Assembly (NCBI GenBank): GCA_000181795.3
Contig: CM012955.1
Location: 7,261,227-7,312,643 of the forward strand
Direction of reading: 5' to 3'
Origin: Trichinella spiralis
Lineage: Eukaryota > Nematoda > Enoplea > Trichinellida > Trichinellidae
DNA length: 51,417 nt
Below, piece by piece: positions 1 to 10,929 of the stretch. Both the position numbers and the translations under genes were made by a program. Below the pieces are notes generated by a model. That model was not told the DNA's origin and did no database searches. It saw only the letters and a list, made by a program, of their open reading frames with translations. Positions within the stretch are counted from its first letter, which is position 1. Each line of letters begins with the position of its first letter.

Positions 1-835
1 AAAAGAAAAAAATTTTTTTTCTTACTTTTAAATAGATTATTAATTTACTTGTGTTACGTGTATTATTTCATTTTTCCCCATTTTAACTAATCCTACATAA
101 GCATCATCGTTAAGAAATAACGCAGTATTGGTCTTTTGTTACGTCTGTGGATTGTGTCTTTGTGTTTTTTTTGTAATGAAGAAACTTTCCACACTCGACA
201 TCGCCAAATCGTATCTTCTCCAACATGCCAATACTTACCTCACTTGACCAACGAACGCAATTGACCAACAAACGATTCGATCCAACCTATCCATAACCTT
301 TCACCGATCTTGGCTTTCTCCACTCGTCTTTTTTCTTCTCCATGTGCATTATTTTTCCATGGATTATTACGTGTTTAATTATTTGTATGCAATGCTTTCA
401 TGTGTCGTTCAGAGATTTTACAAAGTCAAACTCAAAATAAAAGAATCTGAGAAAAAAAATATTTGGAGAAATAAATAGAAAAAACAATAAAATGTAAAAT
501 ATATGGGGGAAAAGTAGAAATAAAAAAAATCAAAAGGAATAATGGGAGAAATCAAAAAATCAATAAAATGTATAAAATAAATTAGGGGAAAATAAAGTTT
601 GAATGAATGGGAACAAAAGTTGAAAAATAAAATAAGATAAAATGAATTTGCTTTAGAAAGTGTTCAAATTCAAACTATATAAGAAAAGAAAAACAAAAAA
701 TACAAAATAAACGGAAATGGAAAATTATTTCGATACAGTAAAGCAACTGCATACGTAAATTTTGCTACGTGAAAGACCAAGTACTGCTTTAATTCAAAAC
801 TCAGCCATGTAGGTTCGTCGTTAGCTTAATTACAA
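1..835. other. Gene-poor AT-rich stretch; possible first exon on minus strand at 239-294
   Basis: Nothing in this stretch resembles a known protein. The only coding-like signal is on the minus strand from an ATG at 294 to a good GTAAGT donor just past 239. It would encode about 18 residues (MDRLDRIVCWSIAFVGQV) and could be the first exon of a gene running out of the left edge of the window. A single short open stretch plus one donor is weak evidence. The segment 420-730 is A-rich low-complexity sequence. Confidence 0.3.
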
Positions 836-967
836 CTATGGGATAACTTCACCCTTTCGAAGTATCCCAAGCCCAGACCTACAGAATGGGGGACCCGCGG
901 GTGAACCTTCTTGCCTTTTCTTGTTCTGCTTCGTGTCGTCCGCGTTTTCACTTCTTCTTTTCTTCAT
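836..967 (-). CDS. Small hypothetical ORF (43 aa) in duplication copy 1
   Basis: I do not recognise this protein. The ORF starts at 967 (MKKRRSENADDTK) and ends at the TAG at 836-838. A splice-acceptor-like TTCTTACAG lies about 10 bases upstream of the ATG, and the frame is closed upstream by an in-frame stop, which would suit an SL trans-spliced short mRNA. The second copy at 2020-2094 keeps the start position and the core (C/S-EN-x-DDTKQN) but stops after 24 residues. Conservation of the ATG and of the first 15 or so codons between otherwise diverged copies is the only support. It could equally be a conserved untranslated exon. The frame is lysine- and arginine-rich and has no membrane segment. 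Confidence 0.25.
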   Translation of the reverse strand: MKKRRSENADDTKQNKKRQEGSPAGPPFCRSGLGILRKGEVIP

Positions 968-1630
968 TGGTCATATCTGTAAGAATGGTAAATGCTAAAT
1001 CAAAACTTTTCGCACTTTATTACACAGTGAAATTAAAAAATTGAATAAAGAATTTTGAAATAAAAGAAGTAACTGATTTTCAATTGAATATAACCTTAAC
1101 AATATTATTATATGTGGAGAGTTTCGAAAAAAAAGTAACAACGAGAGAAATTTGAATATTTTCAACAATTAAAAGCCGACTTCAATAATTACTTAACAGC
1201 AACGTTTGACGTTTGACGATGCTGTTACTTGCCACGCAAGTTAAACAAACAAGCGCACCAATACTGAGTAATGATAAGGCAATTTTGAAACGATCCTCAT
1301 TTGCATACTGTAGCAATAGAAACCGGTTTGAGTTGATTGGAAAATTTTCTGGACGAGGAATTAATTCTAATCGAACGCTATGAAATTAGGAAAATTGAAA
1401 TCTCAAGCACAGCGAACCGCTTATCTGGCGAATGAATAGCATTAGATGAAACTCATTTCAATTTACTTGAAAAAGGAGATGAAATGCAAAGTTAAAGTCA
1501 ACCATTGAGGACTGCTTAAAAATTCAGAAATGACCTTAACATTTAAAATTCTGTCAAAATATAAACTATCCGATAGAACGCTATAACCAACAAAATCTGA
1601 CTTAGTCAAAACACGCCTCCGTATCTCTGA
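839..1630. repeat. Diverged tandem duplication, copy 1
   Basis: This block matches 1950-2661 in the same orientation and order of landmarks. Both copies have a TTCGAAGTATCC segment, then TTCTGCTTCGTGTCGTCC, then a stretch ending GAAACCGGTTT, then GTCAAAATATAAACTATC, then a CGTATNTCTGA end. The copies differ by many substitutions and indels, so the duplication is old. On the minus strand each copy has an acceptor-like TTACAG followed closely by an ATG. No transposase or terminal repeat is visible, so it looks like a local segmental duplication rather than a mobile element. Confidence 0.75.
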
Positions 1631-1949
1631 ACATCACATTTGAAAATTCAAAAATGACCTACATAAATCGAACTCATCGTAAAAATCTTTTCACTAAAAT
1701 ATAAGCACACTGGCTGCGTATGCTGACAAACAAAGTTGTTCAAACAAAAAATGTAATTTATCAAATGTCTCTGATGCTGCGAAATTTGAAAAAATAATTT
1801 AAAGTGAAAATAAGGTTAATTAATTTTCAATCTTTCTAAAGATAAAGTCATACCTAAACTTAATATGAAAATCAAAAAGAACAGTTTCACAGTAAAAAAA
1901 TCTCACTCATATATTACATACTACAAACTTGGGCAATTTCATTAAACTA

Positions 1950-2661
1950 AAGAATAACTTCACTCTTTCGAAGTATCCTTAGCCCTGCTACACAGATCAA
2001 CAAGAAATTGCAATTACCACTATTCTGCTGCTACCACTTGCCTGCTATTGTTCTGCTTCGTGTCGTCCATGTTTTCACATTTTCTTTGCTCCATTCTTTA
2101 AACCTGTAATAATGATATTAAATCAAAATTGTCCTCACTTTATGACAAAGTAGAATTACAATAAACATAATAAGTAACTGTTATCTAATTAAAAAGTTAA
2201 CTGCTTACAAAATGAGTAAACAAAGTTTTAAAAAAATAACAAGCAGAAAAGTAGAATACTTGTCTGTAAATCTGAAACAGCCTTCAGCAGTTACTTAACG
2301 CTGTAATAAACGCAGAGAACGTTCAACGATGCTACCAATGGCCACGTAAATTAAACAAACAAACGCACCCTTACTGATGATAAGGCGCGTTATAGCGATA
2401 GTTATTTGCATAATGCAGCGTTAGAAACCGGTTTTTAGTGCGTTAGAACTTTCGGCTGAAGATAAATTCTTACCTAAGCCGCGTTGGAATATGAAAAGAA
2501 GAAATGCACCGTTCAATTCTACCAATAAGGAAAGGAACTATTTGAAAAATTCAAAAATGACCCTTGACATTTAAAATCCAGTCAAAATATAAACTATCTG
2601 ACAAAAAACGCCATAACAAAACAAAATTGACTTAGACAAAACACACCTACGTATTTCTGAA
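1950..2661. repeat. Diverged tandem duplication, copy 2
   Basis: This is the second copy of the 839-1630 block, in direct orientation and about 320 bp downstream of the end of copy 1. Its minus strand carries a shorter reading frame (2094 to 2020, 24 codons) that begins at the position equivalent to the copy 1 ATG. Identity is high in short landmark blocks and poor between them. The right end runs into the N-containing stretch, so its true border is uncertain. Confidence 0.7.
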
Positions 2662-4102
2662 NAATTTTCNTAAGTCAGAAAACAAAGTAGCTGCTGAAAT
2701 GAAGCNTAATTTTAAGTGAAGAAATNTTCGGGCAAAAGCTTGCTTATGGTCAATTAAAAGAGCGTGTTAGCTACTGCAAAAAGTGATTTTCGAAAGACCA
2801 TATTTTAATAATAGATAAACAATGCGTACAGAGTGTATTTAATCAAACATAATTGTACGGGAAATTTGGCGTTGATTAAATTAACCNATCATCTCATGTT
2901 GTGAATNTCTTCATAANAGAATATACTGAGAAATTATGCTCAATGTTGATTCTCAATTNGCAATGTTAAGTGATTAAGACTTAAAAATGAAAAAGCTGCT
3001 ACTTACTGCTAAATTCGTCAACTTCTCATCGTTAATGTTCATTGTCTTTGGATGTTCATTGAAAAATTATTTTTCAGAAATTATTCCAAAAAATAATAAT
3101 GAATAAAAAGCAAAAATAGTGTTTGGATTAAATGTTTGCCTTCAGTCAATTTTCCAATCAAAACGCTGAGCTACCATCCACGGACGGCCATGATGTCAAA
3201 CTGAAATGATTTCCATTATCTCAATAAAGCNNNNGACCTCGTATGCAAAATTTTTTATTTTATTTCATCTCTGCTGGCTACTGTACATTTTTCATTGCTC
3301 TTTATTTACTTANNTACNNCTNCTTTTNGAAGAGAAAATTTAATTGGAGCTTTGCCAAACATAAACACTTCTCATTACACAATGACCCTGTCCGTTGTGT
3401 ATGTTTGGTGGACATTGCTCCAAATGAATTCGTACGTATCTCTGGTGATGCAGGTATTAGAATTCATTTTGACGTAGTGAAGCCTCGGTATAGGCGCCGA
3501 AGCCGAGTTTTTGTATTTCATAAATAAGATGATTTAATTTCCTATAAGGAAATTTTTTATTAATCCGTATCCATTAGGATAGCAATGGAATTAAACTGAA
3601 CTTTTCTTAAGTAATGATATTTGCTAAATAGTCTTCATGATCTAGACAAATGCGGTAATTGCTACGCGTCTGCCAGCGTCCGCTACGCTATTTCATGCAG
3701 AGCACACCGTCTTAGGTGGAAATAAAATCTCACAGTCAGGCCGGTCGACGCGTGCTCCTTCTTTTTCGCCCTACTTTCTACGTCTTGGCGCTGTGCTGAC
3801 GGTCGTGGTATGGTTTCACTGTCAGTTTCCAATCACTGTATTTTTGTGAACTTTCACACACATAAGCTGACTCCAACTGATGAAATTATCCTTGTTGTAG
3901 TTAGTATAAAACTGTATGCCATTTATATTCATACCAACGGGAGGGAGCGGCATTATTATTTGGAAAAAATAAGTGACTGCCATAACTACTCATATTTGCA
4001 GCTTTCAGTCACGGCATCCAATAGGCAACGTTACATATGCAAAATTCACACAGTTCCATATTCTACTTTTTGTGAACCGCTGTTGATTGGAAATTTGTTA
4101 AG
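2662..4102. other. N-containing, gene-poor region with a GC-richer patch
   Basis: Single N bases and a run of four N (3231-3234) show that the assembly is uncertain here. An open plus frame at 3243-3527 crosses several N. Its last 50 or so codons (ending PRYRRRSRVFVFHK and TAA) look protein-like, but no family is recognisable and no clear splice sites frame it. The stretch 3650-3815 is clearly richer in G+C and CpG than its surroundings (for example CTACGCGTCTGCCAGCGTCC) and contains no long frame. Nothing else can be supported. Confidence 0.4.
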
Positions 4103-4468
4103 TCGAATGAAAGTATTGAAAACACCAAACAGGATGAACAAGCTGTGGAAACCGTTGCTGAGAACAATGCGAACAACTTGACTGAAAATGAAAATGAACC
4201 GACAGTCTGTGGAAGTGGACAATGTTCCAAGCTTGATGAAGAGAAGGAAGCTGGAGAATGTGTTAGAAACATCAATGCGGAAAAGGTGAACGAAGGCATA
4301 TTTGGAGGGTCACCAGATGGAAATGGACAGGCCAGTAGCCGTAACGAAGCACAAATGATGTATGATACATCGTGTGAAACCACAACAATAAACAAAAATT
4401 CAGTATCGGAAAGACGCGGTTTAGCTAAGGTGTCTTCAAACAACTTTTTAGCAGTAGGCAAGAGCTAA
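4103..4468 (+). CDS. Possible terminal exon of an unrecognised acidic protein
   Basis: The plus frame is open from about 4074 to the TAA at 4466-4468. It is rich in Glu, Asn, Ser and Gly (for example ENNANNLTENENEPT and KLDEEKEAGEC), with four cysteines. There is no good ATG near its 5' end; an acceptor-like TTGTTAAG ends at 4102, so it could be the last exon of a spliced gene lying in 3.2-4.1 kb. The opposite strand is open over almost the same bases, but that translation is hydrophobic and Ser/Phe-rich, as expected for a shadow of an acidic frame. No domain or homologue is recognised, so the coding status is uncertain. Confidence 0.3.
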   Translation, partial: SNESIENTKQDEQAVETVAENNANNLTENENEPTVCGSGQCSKLDEEKEAGECVRNINAEKVNEGIFGGSPDGNGQASSRNEAQMMYDTSCETTTINKNSVSERRGLAKVSSNNFLAVGKS

Positions 4469-4939
4469 TATGCGTTTCAGTCGGCATGATAGCGACGCCA
4501 ATGTTCACCTTCAAAATTTTCCATTTCAGCATGATGTCTGTCTGATAGTGTTTTGACTGCATAAATGACTGAAACAGTTCAAGTGTAGCGCTCAGTCGAT
4601 GCAACACTTTTTTAAACATAAATCCTTTCAATTTCTGTCAGAAATTTTGAAAATGATTTAAAATTTGATTAAAAACTAAAAATTATTTCATTACTGAGAA
4701 AAAAAAGAAGAATACGATTGAACGATTCATAAGAGGAACTCAAGACTTGAAGCAAAAACAGCCCTAATTGCGTAAATATGTATTATATTAACTTATTAAC
4801 TTTTCACAACAACGTATTCCATTTCTTCCCATCTAGTGTTTTGATTAAAGCTATCAGTTGACTGACGCATCGTTATCGAAATGTCTTAAAAGCAATGCTT
4901 TATTTGATGCACAGAAACATGCACATTGAAATAAATATA
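4469..4939. other. Intergenic, nothing recognised
   Basis: AT-rich spacer between the possible exon at 4.1-4.5 kb and the 3' end of the mL64 gene. I see no frame, RNA gene or repeat here that can be supported. Confidence 0.5.
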
Positions 4940-6011
4940 TTAATTTTTCATATTGGATTGCACCTGAGCAATTAATTTCGCTTCCATCGCCTTCTTTTTT
5001 GCCAGCTTTGCAGCCTATAATGTACCCAATGGGATATATTATCTTCACAACAGCGGATAAATTTGTAAGAATAAAAATAAAGACGTGAAATCATAATGTT
5101 CGTCACCTTTTTCTCTTCCTGTTTCTTTTTCTCCAAATATTCCACAACCTTTGGATCTGTAGGATCGGCAGCGTAACCAAGAAAATCCTTAATTTTCACA
5201 GTATTCCCAATCAAACTTGAAAAAGCGAACAGAAAAAAATACCTGAATCTCTCTAATTTTTCTTTCTTTTTCCATCTTAACAGCCAACGCTTCCGCATTC
5301 TTCTTCTCAATTCGACTTTCATATTCTTTCAACAATTTTCCATAGTTTTTCAAATTCAATTCAATAGCATGCAAACGATTTTTCCGATCTTGTTGTTTGC
5401 GTTCAATTTCAGCTTTCTCCATTTCGATCGTTTCCAATAATTTCGGGCGCCAAAGATCATCTTCTAACTTTTGTTCGACAAGTTCAGCAGGACTTGGCCA
5501 TAGCAACCCTGGATCAACACCACTGGCTCGACCATACATAGCATAACGTTTCCTCAACGCCTTGCGTGTTCTTTGCCATCGAAACCTAATACAATTCAAC
5601 AACTTTAAACTCCATATTCACTACGTTTTACAAATCTGAAATGGAAATTTTTATGTAGAATTTAAAAACAAAACAATCTTTCATACATGTCCATTGGAGG
5701 ACATTCACAATGTACTTTCATTCTATGCCAACGACTCATACGAGATATATCTAATTGCTCGATTTCCAATTTTTGACCAGTGTCATCATATTCTTGAACA
5801 TCAGTCAATTGAACTGCTGAATTCGCTTCGTTTGAAGTTGAACAACACCGAAATGAATCTTTAATAAAACAGGTACCGATCTGAAATTGTATCGATGAAA
5901 AATAAATATTTCTTGCTTTTTACTTAATCAAAATGTTCACATTCATACCCATTTAGCGAATGCAATCTTTCCAATTGAAGAATGTCTTTCCAAAAAAATC
6001 ATGGCTGTCAT
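4940..6011 (-). CDS. mrpl-59: Mitochondrial large ribosomal subunit protein mL64 (CRIF1/GADD45GIP1 family)
   Basis: mL64 is a structural protein of the mitochondrial 39S/54S ribosome. The vertebrate orthologue is also known as CRIF1 or GADD45GIP1 and is needed for membrane insertion of OXPHOS subunits. The model has five exons: 6011-5949, 5880-5687, 5585-5243, 5187-5107 and 5014-4940, all with GT donors and matching phases, giving 251 aa. The diagnostic block is RWQRTRKALRKRYAMYG followed by SGVDPGLLWPSP (residues 88-118), equivalent to the family's RYG-x-ASG-x-x-P-x-x-LWPSP. A charged coiled coil follows (about 135-200), then a conserved GY-x-x-DP patch (about 204-209) and a Lys-rich tail. 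The N-terminus could be a transit peptide. An acceptor-like TTATTAG lies 5 bases before the ATG, so trans-splicing is likely. It is divergently arranged with the START gene. Confidence 0.92.
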
Positions 6012-7195
6012 GTTTACCTAATAATTAGCAACACACAAAATTTTTCATCCTTTCTTACTGGAGCATAACTTTCACTACGGTAATTTTTACTCAATTTTTA
6101 CAGAGAATCATTTCAATTTGAATTCCCGAGAAATTCATAAGAGAAAACATTTTAAATAACGCGACAGACAAGATTGCAAAGTACAAAAAATATTACGTAA
6201 AAAATGATTACCTAACTAAGATAAAATTATGAATAAAATTGAAATTAAATAAAACATTTGACTAAAGTTTACATTATTTGACATTCGGCCAACGTACAAA
6301 TATTTTAGGCTGAACCTCAAATCATACTGTCTTTACAATAATAAAAATCAAGTATTACAGTGCATTGAAACGGAATAATTTTTTATTTGAAAAACAGTAA
6401 TTTTTAATTAACATTAGTTAGCTTACATAACAATAAAACATATATAATTTTTTAAAAATCATATTACAAATATTAATCACTAAAAGTGCAAAGTAGAAAA
6501 GTGAATATTTATTAGAAAAAACCGATAAAAACTATGAAAAAATTCCACTGTCAAATTGGTGACGTCACTGATCAAACACTAAAAGAGATCAAATGTTACG
6601 TAATGAATTGTTATGTAATAAAAAAATTTTGACCACTGAAATAAAGAAAATTGTAGCTAATCAAAGCAGAACCATTTTAGTCAATGAAAAGTTTAGGCGA
6701 GACAACCAATGCTATTACGCCATAACAATGCAATAGGAAGCTATCCAATGAAAACTCGACCAATAGAAATTTAGCCCTGAAAATTTTACCGAAAAAGACT
6801 ATCCCAACAATCAAATTATAACTGTTTTACTACAGATCAAATAGATCAGACCTTCCTTATGTTAGATTAAATTTAAATGCGGAATTAGTGTTTGTGTAAT
6901 ATTTTTTTCACAAAAATGAAACAATTGTTGTTCACTTCTGATCGCTTTTCACAGTATTTACAGGACATACAGTACATATGTATATATCGTAAAGCACCAA
7001 GAATGTATTATCTCATTACTCATTTCAAATAAAAATTTTTAATTTTCCAAGTTCAAGAAAGGTCATCGGTGTACAGCGCTTTCAGTAATGCATACACAAT
7101 TGGCTCAAAGGCATCGATAAGTTCGCTTTTAGATAAAGAGAAGACAAAATAATATAAAGTCATCTAATTGCTAACGAATTCTTTCATGTTACGCT
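6012..7195. other. Divergent intergenic region between mL64 and START genes
   Basis: About 1.2 kb of AT-rich DNA separating two divergently transcribed genes, so it should carry both promoters. No TATA box or other motif stands out enough to call. A short open stretch around 7049-7120 is followed by stops and was not included in the START gene. Confidence 0.5.
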
Positions 7196-8140
7196 ATGGT
7201 ATTGATACAGGGTGACGTTCAGCAAATTGTTTGGAAACTTCGATGTGAAATAGAACTTTTTATGCAGAACAAAGATATGTGGAATCTGAAAAAAAATACG
7301 GTTTGCTTTTCTGCTCTTTTCTATTTTTAAATCAATAGCAGCAATTGTTTTAGCAAGGCATTAATATATACAGTGCTCCATCAAGGCATTATCATGGTAT
7401 GGTAATAAAAGGCGAAACAAAGATGAGCATGTCTCCGGAGAAAGTATATGATATGATTCATCCAACGTCAGAATATCGTTTCATGTGGGATGCGCATGTG
7501 GATAAATGTGAATTTTTGCAAGAATTGGGCCCAGTACATATATTTTTTTTAAGCAAAACAGTAAGCTGCATACAAATTTTTTAGGGTTTAGTTTTATTGC
7601 ATCAAGTGATGCGACCATCTTTTATGGGGTGTTTTTCATCGAGAGATACCATCGATTTTATGTTGCAGGAAGAATCAGATTCAAAAAGAATATGCTTAGG
7701 TATGATGATGAGCTGCTTGGTATTGTTTTTTCCAAATTTTAAAAATGCATGATATGATGATTAATGATTGCATGGTACGCTGAATTTTTTTAATGGAAAA
7801 AAATATATTTAGTTCACAGTGTGGAGAGCAGTGACTTACCCCCAACTCCGAAACACGTGAGAGCATTTACATACCCTAGTGGAATGATCATTGAAAAAAC
7901 AGAGTAATTGTTTTAAATATTTTAAGATATAAAAGTCAAAGCACTTATTGTTATAGAAATGCAAACGAATCTCAGATCACATGCTTTTTACAAGTGAAAA
8001 TGAACGCTAAATCTATACCACAGAGCATAATTGACAGTTCTTTAATGAGCATGATGCAGAGTTACCTTCTCGCGTTGCGCAAAGCAAAGGATATTGCATG
8101 GAGACCACTTGAAAAGCCTATTGGACGAATTCGTGTGTAA
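7196..8140 (+). CDS. START-domain lipid-transfer protein
   Basis: A single StAR-related lipid transfer (START) domain fills almost the whole protein, as in the PCTP/STARD2-like and STARD10-like proteins that carry a phospholipid or sterol in a hydrophobic pocket. The model has five exons: 7196-7300, 7354-7560, 7585-7699, 7813-7903 and 7957-8140, with consistent phases, giving 233 aa. The family pattern is visible: G-INIYSAPS then MVIKGETKMSMSPEKVYDMI (residues 36-70 region), YRFMWDAHV, LVLLHQVMRPS, FSSRDTIDF, and the long C-terminal helix around SIIDSSLMSMMQSYLLALRKA (20 of its residues seen in one exon). No signal peptide, membrane anchor or PH domain is visible, so it is probably a soluble cytosolic carrier. 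The ligand cannot be told from sequence. The start is the first ATG in frame; an earlier exon cannot be excluded. Confidence 0.88.
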
Positions 8141-10929
8141 TTCTAATGTCCATCATTTTGACCAAGCGTAACATCCACTTAATGTTTAAATTTTATCTCA
8201 TTTTACCTTATTGCCTTTATTTTAATTATATAGACATTTACAAAAAAGTAAATGTTCATAAATTTTTATTTTGAATATGATTGTTTTTTTATAAATGTCG
8301 TATAGCTTATTATTTATATATTTATTTCTATGTGAATTTTGGAATATAATTGTCACTGGTGTCCATTTTCAAAAAGGTATTCTGTTTTCCTAAACAAATC
8401 AAATGCATATCGAAATAAACAACTCAGTTGTGTTTATGGCGCAGTTTATAACTTCAATAACGGAAATACAATATTTTTTTCTAAAACGGAATAATTTTAA
8501 ATTTGGTTTTATTGATCACTCACTGCTGGTCTGAAAATGTTTATCAATTTTGACGTGCCACATTTCAAAAACAAGTTTACCTCATAAAAAATCAATATAA
8601 TTTTACTGTATTCATATGAAATTTGTTACATATACATTGTTTTATATATCACAACGAGAGCCTTAGCAATGATGATTTGAAACAACTAGTAAAGCTATGC
8701 AGTGATAATAAACCCCAACAGTCGTTGATTCAAAAGAGGATATACCTTTGAGAACACTAACAGCAGAATTCTTTAAGAACAGTGTTGAGCTTTAGTCAGT
8801 TTGATCTGCATTACCACGTAAATCGAGACAACAGGCGTAAGATCAAGTAATACAAACACGGCAGCTATAGAGAGAATTCAAAGAAGCACAGCAAAGAAAT
8901 TGACGGAACTGTTTATTAGTACGCAAAGATTTTCTCACACACACACCTATATATATATATATTCACAGGTTAGTACAGTATAACGAATATCAGGTTTTGA
9001 CATGAATTGTTCCTTTTATCTCCAAACAGCATCACCAACATTACACATCATGCATCAGTTCATAGAACAGAATCCTGTTGATGAGCGAACATCCAAAGCA
9101 AGATGTGATGTTCTTGAAATGATATCTTGTTATCAGGAAAACTCTACAGAAGAGAAAACGTAAGGAGAGAATTAACGCTCGATAGCTTCATCACGAAGAA
9201 ATTTAAAATTCAGAAATCAAAGGCATCATCTCTATCATCACAATGATTAATATGAATAATAAAGTATGTAAAGATTTTTATAAATATTTCAAATAAATTT
9301 TGTTGTATATATTGTGACTTTTGTTGGAACCTATGTACTATAAATACATGCTGTAACCACCGCGTACAACGCTGTTTCGCTTAACTTTGTTTTTCAGGAA
9401 CGGACGAGGAGCATTAAACGGGGTATGCCTGTATATATTATGAAATAATAATGCTACATGTACGTTTAAAATATACGTTAAAAGCATAACAGCAGAAGAG
9501 TTATGTTTTGATTGTTTCAAATGAAATAGAATTATTTCAAAAAGAAGAAGATTCAATGAAGAGATTTGTTAGAAATTTGCATTGATTTGTACAAATGCTA
9601 ATGAAAAGAACATTCTTTCAGTGGAAAAATGATAATTTTTATGTTATTGTAAACTAGTGCTTTTTCTACTTAGAAATTAATTTTCATCTCATAGTAAGCA
9701 TCTCTCGATACGTCATGTTAATGCCAAATCACTGTTTCCTTATTTTAAAAGTATTAATTCTATTTCATAAGGCAATTGTTTAATTAATATTTTGAAAAAT
9801 AAATAATTATTCATGAAATTAAATGTTTTATGTATACAAAATGAATAACATTTTAAAAGTTCTTTTTCCTGAAAAAAATTGTTGACATTGAATTTGTAGA
9901 ATCCCACGTGTCGAATGATATTTTTAGAAGCGTGCATTAATTTATCACTCTGCCAACGTTTGTGATTGATTTATTGCCACAGCTGCCGTTGTTTTTGTGG
10001 CAAAAAATAAACAATCGAATTGTTATTATTATTGAATCAGAGAATAATAGTAAACTATTTAGTTTGGTTTTAGTTCGTTGATGAGAGAAGTCGTTGTATC
10101 AGTTTTCTCGTATTTGCCTGTTTTTTGATTGTATATTCAATAAAATATACTCACGATTATCAGATACGAAGCGAGATTTTGCAAAAATTCTGATCTAGCG
10201 CAAAAGAAGACAGTTAGCTGCAGAACCTAATTGTCAATAATCAAGTGTAGTACGATTGCTCTGCGAGTCTACTACAGAATTCTTCGATTGGCAATATAGT
10301 CTGTAATTGAAAATAATCCATAATTAGAGAAAGAAGATGTTAAAGAAATCAGTTGACAATAACAGGCAATTAGTAATAGACATGCAATTAATACTGCAAA
10401 ATTCTTACAATCTGACAAATTTATACCATACTGTAAGATAAACCTATCTTTCATTAATTGTCATACTGTTTGGTGTAAATGATTTTTGGACTCTCTAAAG
10501 AATGGTTGAAACGATTGCAGTAATGTTCCGTTATTTTTAACATACAGTTACAATTATCTGAATATAAATACTGCATCACATGTAGTAAAATTCTTTTTCT
10601 TTTGCTTTGGAAACTGGAAATTTTCACAGATTAGGTAATAATTAATAATTTTAAATTGATTGTAAAATTTTTACCGAGTTTGAAACTTTTATTTCTCTTC
10701 TTTGCATATTCTTCTATGGTTTTTTGATATTTTTTATTGTTTTATATGCGTTTGCACATTTGCACTGTAAGCAATAGTTTGGCGAAGTTAATAACAAGAG
10801 AAAGTCAGTTTTATCAGTTTATAATGTATTAGCGTTGACCTTTGTAGCTGACTTGGATAAGTGGAATTGCGGTCAGTAGTTCAGTGTGAAATTGGACTAC
10901 GCGGCCAAACAATGACCAAATTTTGCATT
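8141..10929. other. Intergenic region with gene-like fragments at 8.65-9.16 kb
   Basis: Most of this 2.8 kb is plain AT-rich spacer. At 8650-9163 several short plus-strand frames look protein-like. One contains SNDDLKQLVKLCSDNKPQQS. A second reads IPLRTLTAEFFKNSVEL. A third, around 8850-8965, contains TAAIERIQRSTAKKLTEL and ends at a CAG/GTTAGT donor. The last is a 37-codon ORF at 9050-9163 (MHQFIEQNPVDERTSKARCD) directly after an AAACAG acceptor. They do not join in phase, so this may be a decayed gene or chance. A CA/TA microsatellite lies at 8935-8963. Confidence 0.35.

Noticed and set aside
4063-4461. 132-codon minus-strand frame
   Set aside because: Ser/Phe/Leu-rich shadow of the acidic plus-strand frame; no family, start context or splice sites.
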